Assembly (NCBI GenBank): GCA_963556065.3 | Contig: CAUVYH020000005.1 | Location: 566,847 to 630,846 of the forward strand | DNA from: JBAXTE01 sp963556065 | GTDB taxonomy: Bacteria > Bacteroidota > Bacteroidia > Bacteroidales > WCHB1-69 | Direction: 5' to 3' | Length of the DNA stretch: 64,000 bases | Shown: positions 25,678 to 34,542 of the stretch, piece by piece | How the letters are laid out: each line of letters opens with the position of its first letter | Numbering within the stretch: position 1 is the first letter of the stretch | Made by a program: the position numbers and the translations under genes | The notes under the pieces: generated by a model | The model's database searches: none | Told to the model about the DNA's origin: nothing | What the model saw: the letters and a program-made list of their open reading frames with translations, nothing else

Positions 25678-26481
25678 ATGCAACAGAAAAAACTAATCAT
25701 TATTATCTTCTTATTTGCTGCTTCATTTGTAGGCTGTAATAAATATCAAAAGATACTTAAAAAAGCCGACAAAGAGACCAAGTACAATACCGCAATGGAA
25801 CTCTATCAAAAGGAGGATTTCATTACTTGTTTACAGTTTTTAGATGAAATAATTCCATTGTATCGAGGTACCGAAAAATCACAAAAGTTGTATTATATGT
25901 ACCCAAACTGCTATTATAAAAATGGGGATTATATTATGGCTGCATACCATTTTAAAAATTTTGTGAAGCTATTTCCAAATGCACCTGAAGTAGAAGAGGC
26001 CTATTTTTTAAGTGCGTATTGTGCTTACCTCGATTCGCCGGAAGCCAGTTTGGAACAAAGCAGTACTTCAATCGCGATAGAGGAGTTACAAGCATTTGTG
26101 AACAAATTTCCGCAAAGCAAGAAGGTTGAGCAGTGCAATCAACTGATGGACGAATTACGTCAGAAATTGGCCAAAAAAGAGATTGATATTGCGCTTACCT
26201 ATTTTTATATTGAAAGCTATCAGGCGGCTCATATTTCATTTGCAAATGTTCTTAAAGAATATCCCGATACAAAATATCGCGAAATGGTGATGGAATATAT
26301 GGTGAAAAATATGTATCTTTACGCTCAGAATAGTATTGATCAGAAAAAAGAAGAGCGATATCGTTTGTGCGTGGATTTGGCAAACCAGTTTCTATCTACT
26401 TACCCGCAATCAGCTATTCGTAAAGAAATAGAGAATTATATAAAATTATCGAATAACAAATTGTTAACCTATCAGCATTAA
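25678..26481 (+). CDS. bamD: outer-membrane assembly lipoprotein BamD
   Basis: This is a 267-residue lipoprotein with a lipobox (ASFVGC, lipidated Cys at residue 20) followed by TPR-type helices (YNTAMELYQKEDFITCLQFLDEI; AAYHFKNFVKLFPNAPEVEEAY; AIEELQAFVNKFPQSKKVE). It is the Bacteroidota form of BamD/YfiO, which works with BamA at the inner face of the outer membrane to insert beta-barrel proteins. It starts the bamD-rpoZ-coaBC-DUF4835-recN cluster, 15 bases before rpoZ. No downstream Met could serve as a start without losing the signal peptide. Confidence 0.92.
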   Translation: MQQKKLIIIIFLFAASFVGCNKYQKILKKADKETKYNTAMELYQKEDFITCLQFLDEIIPLYRGTEKSQKLYYMYPNCYYKNGDYIMAAYHFKNFVKLFPNAPEVEEAYFLSAYCAYLDSPEASLEQSSTSIAIEELQAFVNKFPQSKKVEQCNQLMDELRQKLAKKEIDIALTYFYIESYQAAHISFANVLKEYPDTKYREMVMEYMVKNMYLYAQNSIDQKKEERYRLCVDLANQFLSTYPQSAIRKEIENYIKLSNNKLLTYQH

Positions 26482-26496
26482 TTTTTAATTGGAACA

Positions 26497-26829
26497 ATGG
26501 ATATAAAAAAATCAAAAATCGACACTACCGCCGTTACTCGCAACCTGAATGATTTAGATGCTCAAACCGGTAATATTTATGAATCGATCGTTGTGCTTTC
26601 CAAAAGAGCCGACCAGATATCGACAGAATTACGTGACGAGTTGCACGAAAAAATCAAAGAATTTGCCGGTATTAACGACAATTTGGAAGAAATTTTCGAA
26701 AATCGCGAACAGATAGAAATTACCCGTGGATACGAAAATCTTCCAAAATCAACACTTATAGCCATTAACGAGTTCTCAAAAGGCAAAGTGTATTACAAAA
26801 ATCCGAATAAAGAAATCGGTAAATTTTAA
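26497..26829 (+). CDS. rpoZ: RNA polymerase omega subunit (Bacteroidota type)
   Basis: This 110-residue protein belongs to the divergent omega/Rpb6-like family of Bacteroidota. The core is NIYESIVVLSKRADQIS, the omega helix that clamps the beta-prime C-terminus, and the tail is FENREQIEITRGYENLPKS. Omega helps polymerase assembly. It lies between bamD and coaBC with gaps of 15 and 10 bases. The positions of coaBC beside rpoZ and of recN nearby are conserved in many bacteria. Confidence 0.9.
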   Translation: MDIKKSKIDTTAVTRNLNDLDAQTGNIYESIVVLSKRADQISTELRDELHEKIKEFAGINDNLEEIFENREQIEITRGYENLPKSTLIAINEFSKGKVYYKNPNKEIGKF

Positions 26830-26839
26830 TTGTTGAATT

Positions 26840-28036
26840 ATGGCCGGAAGAGGAAACATCCTTATAGGCATTTGTGGAGGGGTAGCAGCATATAAGTCGC
26901 TATCTCTCATTCGTTTATTTGTAAAGTCAGGATACGAAGTTAAGGTTGTTGCAACATCAAATGCACTCCAATTCGTGACCCCGCTTTCTATCGAAACACT
27001 ATCTAAAAATAAACTCTATGCCGATGTTTTTGCTTCTCCCGAGGAATACAGTACCGAACATATAGCTATCAGCGACTTTGCCGATGTTTTGGTTGTTGCT
27101 CCTGCTACTGCTAATGTCATTGGTAAGTTTGCATCAGGAATTGCAGATGACGCGCTTTCTACAACTTTTCTAGCTTTTGATAAACCGGTGTTTGTTGCTC
27201 CGGCAATGAATACCAAAATGCTTCACCATCCGTCGGTACAACATAATCTGGATGTGCTCTCGCAACAAGGTGTTCATTTTATTCAATCGGGTACCGGTGA
27301 ATTGGCATGCGGAACATCAGGTGAAGGAAGGATGGAAGAGCCGGAAGCAATTTTTAACATCGTGAACGAATTTCTTCAAAGATCCGTTTTCCTAAAAGGG
27401 AAAAAGGCATTGGTAACGGCTGGACCTACGGTAGAGGCAATTGATCCGGTGCGTTTTATTAGCAATCATTCTTCCGGAAAAATGGGCATAGCGATTGCTC
27501 AGGAACTTGCTCGTAGAGGAGCAGAGGTTACAATGGTTTGCGGGCCGGTTCAGCAACAAGTTCAATCGGGTATTCGTCGGGTGGATGTGTTTTCTGCAGC
27601 CGATATGCATCAGGCCTGTTTACGACTGCAACCCGATATGGATATCGTTGTTATGGCTGCTGCTGTTGCCGATTATGCCCCATTGAAGGTGTCCGAATCG
27701 AAGATCAAGAAAAATGACCAGGCATTTATCCTTGAGCTGACTAAAACTAAAGATATACTGAAAGATTTGGGAGAACATAAACCGAAGAATCAGTTGCTGA
27801 TGGGTTTTGCTTTGGAAACCGATCACGAAATGGAACATGCCCTCGATAAGCTTCATCGCAAACACCTTGATCTTATTGTTCTTAATTCGCTGAAGGATGA
27901 AGGTGCTGGGTTCGGGGTAAATACCAACAAAATTACTATTATTGATAAGTCGAAATCTGCAATATCATTTCCGCTCAAGTCAAAAATGCTTGTTGCTGCC
28001 GATATTGTGGATTCCATTGAAAATCATCTAAAATAA
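26840..28036 (+). CDS. coaBC: bifunctional phosphopantothenoylcysteine decarboxylase/phosphopantothenate-cysteine ligase
   Basis: CoaBC performs two steps of coenzyme A synthesis: CTP-dependent joining of cysteine to phosphopantothenate (CoaB, C-terminal) and FMN-dependent decarboxylation (CoaC, N-terminal). The 398-residue protein shows the flavin-site ICGGVAAYKSLSLIR, APAMNTKMLHHPS, the catalytic-Cys loop ELACGTSGEGRM, and then the ligase domain from ALVTAGPTVEAIDPVRFISNHSSG, with MAAAVADYAP and GFALETD. Both domains are complete. With panC and panD in the same window, this genome makes CoA from aspartate and pantoate. Confidence 0.96.
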   Translation: MAGRGNILIGICGGVAAYKSLSLIRLFVKSGYEVKVVATSNALQFVTPLSIETLSKNKLYADVFASPEEYSTEHIAISDFADVLVVAPATANVIGKFASGIADDALSTTFLAFDKPVFVAPAMNTKMLHHPSVQHNLDVLSQQGVHFIQSGTGELACGTSGEGRMEEPEAIFNIVNEFLQRSVFLKGKKALVTAGPTVEAIDPVRFISNHSSGKMGIAIAQELARRGAEVTMVCGPVQQQVQSGIRRVDVFSAADMHQACLRLQPDMDIVVMAAAVADYAPLKVSESKIKKNDQAFILELTKTKDILKDLGEHKPKNQLLMGFALETDHEMEHALDKLHRKHLDLIVLNSLKDEGAGFGVNTNKITIIDKSKSAISFPLKSKMLVAADIVDSIENHLK

Positions 28037-28041
28037 TTGTT

Positions 28042-28947
28042 ATGGTCAAACGTATTGGAATTCTGTTTTTTATTTTTGCGCTAACGACCCAGATGGTTTT
28101 TTCGCAAGAATTTTTATGTCAAGTATCTATAAATACTTCCAAAATTCAGTCATCGGACAAGCATAAATATGAGAGTCTGCAAAAAGCATTGTACGAATTT
28201 ATCAACAATCGCAAGTGGACCAATTATCAGTATAAAAACGAAGAGCGGATAGAGTGCAGTATCTTATTTACCCTCGACGATCCTGGGGCTTCTGCTGATT
28301 TGACGGGTACGTTGAATGTACAGCTTCGTCGTCCGGTGTATAAATCATCGTATAATACCGTGTTGTTTAACTATATCGACAAAGAAATTCAGTTTACCTA
28401 TACCGAAAATGAGCCGCTCGATTATGTTGAGAATACTTTTGTAAGCAGCCTTACCTCGATTGTGGGGTATTACCTTAATATTTTTCTGGCTCTTGATGCG
28501 GATTCATATTCCATGAAAGGCGGAGGTGAATATTTAACTAAAGCAAATGCGATTGTCAACACTTGCCAGAACCGATCCGAAAAGGGATGGAAAGCTTTCG
28601 AAAGTCAACGGAATCGTTTTTGGCTAGTGGAAAATATTCAGAATGGAGCCTATTCTAAAATGCGTGAATTTTGGTATAAATATCACAGGTTAGGACTTGA
28701 TGTAATGAGCGACAATGTAGAGAACGGCAGACAAGCGATTACCGAAAGCCTTGAGTTACTGCAACAATTGAATCGCGAAAAGCCGGGTTTATTCTTCATG
28801 TCTCTTATAGTGCAGGCAAAAGCAGACGAAATCATCAATATTTACTCAAAGGCAACACCTCAAGATAAATCGAAAGTTACCAATATTATGCGCGAATTAG
28901 ACCCTGCTAATGCTTCGAAATATCAGGTGATTATGACGAGTAAATAG
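28042..28947 (+). CDS. DUF4835 family protein (possible T9SS component, PorD-like)
   Basis: This 301-residue secreted protein starts with a signal peptide (MVKRIGILFFIFALTTQMVF, then SQ) and has the DUF4835 signatures NRKWTNYQYKNEERIECS, FNYIDKEIQFTYTENEPLDY, then SLTSIVGYYLNIFLALDADSYS and GWKAFESQRNRFWLVENI. The family is restricted to Bacteroidota and sits between coaBC and recN in them. It has been annotated as the putative T9SS protein PorD in some genomes. The C-terminal half is helical. Its mechanism is unknown, so the T9SS link is from the literature on the family and not visible in the sequence. Confidence 0.82.
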   Translation: MVKRIGILFFIFALTTQMVFSQEFLCQVSINTSKIQSSDKHKYESLQKALYEFINNRKWTNYQYKNEERIECSILFTLDDPGASADLTGTLNVQLRRPVYKSSYNTVLFNYIDKEIQFTYTENEPLDYVENTFVSSLTSIVGYYLNIFLALDADSYSMKGGGEYLTKANAIVNTCQNRSEKGWKAFESQRNRFWLVENIQNGAYSKMREFWYKYHRLGLDVMSDNVENGRQAITESLELLQQLNREKPGLFFMSLIVQAKADEIINIYSKATPQDKSKVTNIMRELDPANASKYQVIMTSK

Positions 28948-28954
28948 CCGAATT

Positions 28955-30613
28955 ATGATAACCCGTCTTACTATTGAAAATTATGCGTTAATCCGAAAAT
29001 TGGAAATTGATTTCCATGCGGGGTTTAATGTTATTACCGGCGAAACGGGTGCCGGAAAATCTATTTTAGTGGGGGCGATATCGTTACTGTTTGGACAACG
29101 GGCCGATGGCAGTGCGCTTTATGATGCTTCGCAAAAGTGTATCATTGAAGGCTTTTTCATTATTTCCGAATTGACGGTTCAACCCTTGTTCGAAGAATAT
29201 GATCTGGATTATGACCCAACTCTCATTATTCGTCGAGAGATTACTCCACAAGGGAAATCGCGGGCATTTATTAATGATACCCCGGTTACTTTGAATGCAC
29301 TGAAGGCTTTTGCCGAACGACTTGTTGATATTCATTCGCAACATCACAGTTTGCTTCTTAATGAAAGTTTATTCCAGTTGAGTTTAGTTGATCAATTTGC
29401 CGGGAATAGCCGGATTGTAGAGGAATATTCCGAATGCTACCGGCGCTACCTTGTGGCTAAAAAAAATCTTGAAAAGCTCAAGGCAGAGGAGCAAAAGGCA
29501 ATTGCAGATAAGGACTATTTTACATTTTTGTTTAACGAAATTGCTGAGGTAAATCCACAACCGGGAGAAGAAGTAACCCTAGAAGAAGAATTTAATATGC
29601 TTACTCATGCTGAGTTGATTAAAAGTGCATTATATAAGATTAATACACTGCTCCTCGAAGATGACTTTTCAATATTAAATCAACTTGTAGAGGTAAAAAG
29701 TTCACTTGTCGCAATCCGTAATTATTATCCTCAGTCGGAAGAGCTATTATCGCGAGTAGAGAGCAGCTATATAGAAATCAAGGATTTAGCGGGAGAGTTG
29801 CTATCCGATGCCGATAAAGTATCGGTAGATGCTTCGCAACTTGAGCAGGTTTCGCAACGCTTGGATCTGCTCAATAAGTTGTTCTTAAAACATCGTATTA
29901 CAACGGCAGATGAACTTATTGCAATCCGTGACGAGTTCGATGAAAAGTTGAATGCTATTGAATCACTCGGTTCCGAAATATCCGAATTAATGGAGGTGTT
30001 AACACAAATTGAGCGACAACTTACATTATCGGCGGAAAAACTTACCGCATCGCGTCAGCTACAGTGTGAGCCGATGGCTTCCGAAATAAAATCGGTGTTG
30101 TCGCAATTGGGGATGAAAGATGCTGAAATCGCTATCAAAATTTCTCGTAAACCGAGCTACTCGCCTAATGGAGTAGATGAAATTCTGTTTCTGTTTTCTG
30201 CAAATCGTGGACAAATGCCAAAGTCAATAGATAAAGTGGCATCGGGGGGGGAAATTTCCCGGCTTATGCTTGCCATTAAATCGCTTATACATACTCGAAA
30301 ACTTATTCCAATAGCTATTTTTGATGAAATTGACACGGGCGTTTCGGGAGATGTTGCCGCTAAAGTGGGCAATATTCTTGCAAAAATGTCTAAGAACTTA
30401 CAAATTATAGTTATAAGCCACCTTCCGCAAATTGCAGCAAAAGCCGACAACCACTTTTTTGTTTACAAGGAAACACATGAAAACAGTACACTTTCAAATA
30501 TTAAGTTGCTTTCGCACAACGAGAGAGTGAATGAAATTGCACAAATGATTAGTGGAGAGCAAATTTCCGATGCCGCTATTGCAACTGCGCGAAATTTACT
30601 GAACGAAAAATAA
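28955..30613 (+). CDS. recN: DNA repair protein RecN
   Basis: RecN is an SMC-like ATPase that tethers DNA ends in double-strand break repair. The 552-residue protein has Walker A GETGAGKS at residues 29-36, a long central coiled-coil region (about 155-370), and C-terminal KVASGGEISRLMLAIKSL (ABC signature), IAIFDEIDTGVSG (Walker B) and VISHLPQIAAKADNHF (switch His). It is the last gene of the bamD cluster, seven bases after the DUF4835 gene. Confidence 0.96.
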   Translation: MITRLTIENYALIRKLEIDFHAGFNVITGETGAGKSILVGAISLLFGQRADGSALYDASQKCIIEGFFIISELTVQPLFEEYDLDYDPTLIIRREITPQGKSRAFINDTPVTLNALKAFAERLVDIHSQHHSLLLNESLFQLSLVDQFAGNSRIVEEYSECYRRYLVAKKNLEKLKAEEQKAIADKDYFTFLFNEIAEVNPQPGEEVTLEEEFNMLTHAELIKSALYKINTLLLEDDFSILNQLVEVKSSLVAIRNYYPQSEELLSRVESSYIEIKDLAGELLSDADKVSVDASQLEQVSQRLDLLNKLFLKHRITTADELIAIRDEFDEKLNAIESLGSEISELMEVLTQIERQLTLSAEKLTASRQLQCEPMASEIKSVLSQLGMKDAEIAIKISRKPSYSPNGVDEILFLFSANRGQMPKSIDKVASGGEISRLMLAIKSLIHTRKLIPIAIFDEIDTGVSGDVAAKVGNILAKMSKNLQIIVISHLPQIAAKADNHFFVYKETHENSTLSNIKLLSHNERVNEIAQMISGEQISDAAIATARNLLNEK

Positions 30614-30720
30614 TATCGTTTTAAATTTCAATTCCGTCTTTAGTATTCAGACTGGTGTGTAATCAGGATATGTAAAGTATATTTGAGATTGACGGAGACT
30701 ATCTGAGCTCAATTTGGCGG

Positions 30721-32178
30721 TTATTGTTTTACGATTTTCAGCGTTTGTGTCCCTTTTTTCGTCACTACTTTAATAAATAGTATCTGTGGGACAAAAAGTG
30801 ACAAATCGAGGCTGTTTGCAACCATATTTTCTTTAGGAACAATTTTTAAGGTGCGTCCGCTGATGTCTAAGATCTCAACATATTTAATGTTCTCCGTTTG
30901 TTTTCCTTCAAATGTGATTTTGTCTTTTGCAGGATTTGGAAAAGCTGAAAAAAAGGCATCTTCAGTGTAATGCGAAACCGATAATTCATGTGTTGGATTT
31001 TGGTCGAATGTTAGATTTTTTGTAGTCTTTATAACCAATATGTTATCATTAAAATCCCCAAAATATCTGCTTGAACCGCAGAGGATAAATCCGGAGTCGG
31101 AGGGTTGATAAATAATTTGTGCTGCATCTTCGTCGTAAACATTCCCATACGTACTGGACCATAGCCACCATCCCCCGGAGTTAACTTTAAACAAATATAT
31201 ATCGGATCCCCCGGCACCAAAACTTTGAGTTGTCCCCCCAATAAAAAAATCTCCTTCGGCGGTGGAAGTGATGGATTTAAACTCATCGTCGTAGGGGCAG
31301 TTTGTATTATATATCTCGTGTCGGAAATAGTTATTGTTGTTATCGAGTATATAAGAAAAGCCGTCTTTCATGGAAATCGAATCGTATTTTTCGGTAGTAC
31401 CACAAATTGCAACATTTCCTCCAATGCCTTCGGAAATACTGTTGCCGACACTTTTTCCGAGTTCGGAGGAGAGATTTTTGCTCCAGTTAATGACTCCGTT
31501 AAGTGTTGTAGAAGCAATAAAGGCGGCACTATACAGAGAATCCGGAGCCTGATAATTTCCGGTAAGTAACAACTCGGTGTCGCCTCTTACAATCAGGTTA
31601 TTTATTGAAGCTTCACCATCGTTGCCGAAGTAGGTTGTATTCAAACTGTCCCCGTTGAGGCTTAATTTGGTAATGGTGCCCCACGAAAATCCATTTGGGG
31701 TAGAATAGCTGTTTCCACCAACATAAATAAGGGTGTCTTTAATGATAATGCATTGGGAAAAGTCCCAAGAACTTCCGCCGTAAGTGATTGTTTTTTCTAA
31801 AACCAACGAAGTGTCGAAAATGCTTAAAAAACAATCGTAATCATTGGTACTTGTGTTTTGAACGTTTCCGCAAACGAATAATTTATCCCCGTTTAATGCA
31901 AATTTGCTTGCAGACATTATTCCTTCACCGGAGCCGAATCCGGTTTTTAAGATATGTCCTGCACTGTCGATATGAATCAGCATCGGAACGCTATTGTCAT
32001 TATTTAATCCGCTGTTTCCAAGCACAAAATAGCCTGTGCCACAACTTATGATATCTTTTCCGTAGTTGAAATCAAAATGTCCGTAAGTTTTTGAAAAAAT
32101 TTGTTGACTCCTGCAAACACCACTACTCAGAATCATTAAGATAGTAATGAGCTCGAAAATGAAGTGTCTTTTTTGCAT
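30721..32178 (-). CDS. secreted repeat protein with T9SS type A sorting domain
   Basis: The protein has 485 residues: a signal peptide (ending near VCRSQQ), a body of recurring segments built on a FxxYGGxxxDxxxxI plan (TYGGSSWDFSQCIIIKDTLIYVGG; FGAGGSDIYLFKVNSGG; TYGNVYDEDAAQIIYQP) that suggests a beta-propeller of delta-60/SBBP type, and a C-terminal T9SS sorting domain from about 410 (FSAFPNPAKDKITFEGK to QTLKIVKQ). It is exported through Sec, then the T9SS, and probably surface-anchored or released. Its ligand is unknown. It is 47 bases downstream of kdsA on the same strand. Confidence 0.82.
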   Translation of the reverse strand: MQKRHFIFELITILMILSSGVCRSQQIFSKTYGHFDFNYGKDIISCGTGYFVLGNSGLNNDNSVPMLIHIDSAGHILKTGFGSGEGIMSASKFALNGDKLFVCGNVQNTSTNDYDCFLSIFDTSLVLEKTITYGGSSWDFSQCIIIKDTLIYVGGNSYSTPNGFSWGTITKLSLNGDSLNTTYFGNDGEASINNLIVRGDTELLLTGNYQAPDSLYSAAFIASTTLNGVINWSKNLSSELGKSVGNSISEGIGGNVAICGTTEKYDSISMKDGFSYILDNNNNYFRHEIYNTNCPYDDEFKSITSTAEGDFFIGGTTQSFGAGGSDIYLFKVNSGGWWLWSSTYGNVYDEDAAQIIYQPSDSGFILCGSSRYFGDFNDNILVIKTTKNLTFDQNPTHELSVSHYTEDAFFSAFPNPAKDKITFEGKQTENIKYVEILDISGRTLKIVPKENMVANSLDLSLFVPQILFIKVVTKKGTQTLKIVKQ

Positions 32179-32225
32179 GTAGCGTTTGTTTTGTGTGTTA
32201 CAAAGTGATGATTCTGCAGTTGTTT

Positions 32226-33059
32226 TCAGTATTCAATAATTGCATTGCGAATTTTAGTGAGTTTAAGTAGCAATGGGTTCATTAAATCAAGTCTAAGCAT
32301 GTTGGCACCGTCGGAAAGTGCTTTTTGCGGATTGGGATGGGTCTCGATAAACAAACCGTCGAAACCAGATGCAATTCCCGCTGAAGCAATAATCGGAATT
32401 AAATCGGGACGACCGCCGGTTACTCCTGCCGATTGATTGGGTTGCTGTAGCGAATGTGTTACATCTAAGACAACAGGGCATAGGTTGGCTTGCATAGCTG
32501 CCACGCCTCGATAATCGACGATAATATCCTGATATCCGAAAGTAGTACCCCGTTCGGTTATCATTACCTTTTCGTTTCCTTTTGCCCGTATTTTATCCAC
32601 GGCAAATTTCATCGATTCGGGCGATAAAAACTGACCTTTTTTGATGTTTACATACAAATTAGTAGCTGCCGCTGCTTCCAGCAAGTCGGTTTGACGGCTT
32701 AGAAATGCCGGAATTTGAAGCGCATCCACATACATTGCAGCCATAGTGGCTTCTTCCGGAGTGTGTATGTCGGTGATGGTCGGAACGTTTAAGGTACGGC
32801 CTACTTCTGCAATTAATTCCAACGCTTGTGTGTCGCCGATACCGGTAAAAGAGCGCAAGCTCGATCGGTTGGCTTTACGGTATGACGCTTTAAAAATAAA
32901 AGGAATTTCTAATTTTTCACAAACAGATTTCAGCTCTTTAGCAATAGCCATAGGCATCTCACTATTTTCGACCACACATGGACCTGCAATTAAAAAAAAT
33001 TGATTTGAGGAATATTGTGATAATTTCGGGAGTAAATGGGTGTTAAAAAATGAGTTCAT
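32226..33059 (-). CDS. kdsA: 2-dehydro-3-deoxyphosphooctonate aldolase (Kdo-8-phosphate synthase), metal-dependent type
   Basis: KdsA condenses arabinose-5-phosphate with phosphoenolpyruvate to Kdo-8-phosphate, the precursor of the LPS inner-core sugar. The 277-residue protein has FIFKASYRKANRSS, ITDIHTPEEA, VNIKKGQFLSP and FIETHPNPQKALSDG. Cys28 in AGPCVVEN replaces the Asn of the E. coli enzyme and marks the metal-dependent class. The matching isomerase gene, kdsD, is at 43561. Confidence 0.96.
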   Translation of the reverse strand: MNSFFNTHLLPKLSQYSSNQFFLIAGPCVVENSEMPMAIAKELKSVCEKLEIPFIFKASYRKANRSSLRSFTGIGDTQALELIAEVGRTLNVPTITDIHTPEEATMAAMYVDALQIPAFLSRQTDLLEAAAATNLYVNIKKGQFLSPESMKFAVDKIRAKGNEKVMITERGTTFGYQDIIVDYRGVAAMQANLCPVVLDVTHSLQQPNQSAGVTGGRPDLIPIIASAGIASGFDGLFIETHPNPQKALSDGANMLRLDLMNPLLLKLTKIRNAIIEY

Positions 33060-33091
33060 CTTTATTCGTTTTTTATTAATCTCAAGTAATG

Positions 33092-33099
33092 CAAAAATA
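33092..33099 (-). promoter_or_regulatory. -7 box for kdsA
   Basis: The minus strand reads TATTTTTG (TAnnTTTG), 32 bases before the kdsA ATG. Confidence 0.5.
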
Positions 33100-33158
33100 A
33101 CTCTTTTTGTGATTCATGCAAATTTTTATTTTTGAGCGGTTCAATAAATTAAAAGATG

Positions 33159-33166
33159 TATATTTG
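33159..33166 (+). promoter_or_regulatory. -7 box for the GT-C-like gene; decides its start
   Basis: TATATTTG matches TAnnTTTG and overlaps the first base of an in-frame GTG (33166), which is thereby excluded. The next ATG, at 33172, lies five bases beyond the box, so the leader is near zero. Confidence 0.45.
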
Positions 33167-33171
33167 TGAAT

Positions 33172-34485
33172 ATGATGAAAAATATATTTTACAATTATTA
33201 TTTTGCAGCCATAGGGATTCTTCTCTTAGGATATACGGCTAAAGTAAATTGGGGCGAAGGTCAGTGGCAACGGGTTTTGCAAGCAGATGCGCGTGGTTAT
33301 TATGCATACTTGCCGGCAACTTTCATATATCATGATTTGAACTTTAATTATTTTGATCAAGTAGAAGTTAACAATGCTTATGATAAAAACTTGGTGTATG
33401 ATTATCGGCAAACGGTCAATGGAAAAGTTGTAGATAAATATTTTGCAGGAGAAGCAGTACTGCTCTCCCCGTTTTTTATAATGGCGCATGGCATTGCAAG
33501 TGCAGTTGGTTTACCCAAGGATGGTTATTCACAAATCTATATGATTTTTCTTACCATTGCAGCCTTTTTTTATGCAATGCTCGGTCTCTTTTTTATCCGA
33601 AAAACACTTCGGATTTTAAATGTAAAAGAGATGGTGATTTTTATAACCCTCTTCTCCGTGATTTTTGGAACACATCTGTTTTATTATACCATTGGGGAGC
33701 CTGGAATGTCTCATGTTTACTCGTTTGCCATGGTTTCGGCATTTATTTTTTTCGTGGTTGATTTTTTTGCCACCTCAAGGACAAAATCGGTGATATATGC
33801 TGCTGCTGTTTTTGGATTTGTGTTGATAATACGTCCTGTAAACGGGTTAATTCTTTTCGCGGTTCCCTGGCTTTCGCTCAATCCTTCTGTTTTTAGAGAA
33901 CAGGTAAAGAAACTGCTTTTGCAATCGAAAATTTTATGGTGTATTTTGGGAGCAGTAATCTTTCCCATTTTAATTCAGTCATTTATTTATTATTGGCAAA
34001 CCGGACAGCTATGGATTTATTCCTATGGCAACGAGACCTTTGATTTTACGAAATTTCATTTCTTCGATTTTTTATTCAGTTATAAAAAAGGGCTGTTTTT
34101 ATACACGCCAATTTGTATGCTTTCTCTGGGAGGACTTATTGCACTGAGAAAAAACCGCTTTTTCTCTTTGGGAATGCTTACTTTTTTAGTGTTGGTTGTT
34201 TATGTGTTGTCGAGTTGGTGGAACTGGTATTATGGGGGGAGCTTCTCATCGCGTGTGATGGTAGAGTACTTACCGTTTTTTGCATTGTTGTTAGCTTTCC
34301 TTATCCAAAAAGCACAGCGTTGGAAATATAAAACGGTCATGGCAGTGCTTTTATTTGGCTTTATTCTGTTGAATCAGGTGCAGACATTGCAATACCGCTA
34401 TTATATCATTCACTGGTCGGATATGGATAAAGCCCGTTATTGGGATGCGTTTATGAACATTGCCCCGATTATTCAGCGAAAATAA
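33172..34485 (+). CDS. multi-pass membrane protein, GT-C/PMT-like glycosyltransferase candidate
   Basis: This 437-residue protein has about ten hydrophobic helices with a periplasmic loop after the first. The N-terminal QADARGYYAYLPATFIYHD holds the Asp of the kind used by GT-C enzymes. Later come FGTHLFYYTIGEPGMSHVYSF, FVLIIRPVNGLIL and VYVLSSWWNWYYGGSFSSR, all common in Bacteroidota GT-C-like proteins annotated as dolichyl-phosphate-mannose-type transferases. The lipid-linked donor and the target are unknown. A tandem ATG at 33172 and 33175 leaves the exact start open by one residue. Confidence 0.72.
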   Translation: MMKNIFYNYYFAAIGILLLGYTAKVNWGEGQWQRVLQADARGYYAYLPATFIYHDLNFNYFDQVEVNNAYDKNLVYDYRQTVNGKVVDKYFAGEAVLLSPFFIMAHGIASAVGLPKDGYSQIYMIFLTIAAFFYAMLGLFFIRKTLRILNVKEMVIFITLFSVIFGTHLFYYTIGEPGMSHVYSFAMVSAFIFFVVDFFATSRTKSVIYAAAVFGFVLIIRPVNGLILFAVPWLSLNPSVFREQVKKLLLQSKILWCILGAVIFPILIQSFIYYWQTGQLWIYSYGNETFDFTKFHFFDFLFSYKKGLFLYTPICMLSLGGLIALRKNRFFSLGMLTFLVLVVYVLSSWWNWYYGGSFSSRVMVEYLPFFALLLAFLIQKAQRWKYKTVMAVLLFGFILLNQVQTLQYRYYIIHWSDMDKARYWDAFMNIAPIIQRK

Positions 34486-34507
34486 ATTGTCCGTTATTCA
34501 TTTTTAG

Positions 34508-34515
34508 TACTTTTG
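34508..34515 (+). promoter_or_regulatory. -7 box for the tungstate/molybdate transporter genes
   Basis: TACTTTTG matches TAnnTTTG, 27 bases before the permease ATG. Confidence 0.5.
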
Positions 34516-34542
34516 CATTAAAACCAAACATTTCCGATTACG

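Noticed and set aside
33166..33171. GTG start for the GT-C-like membrane protein
   Set aside because: The GTG overlaps the -7 promoter box and would be upstream of the transcription start.
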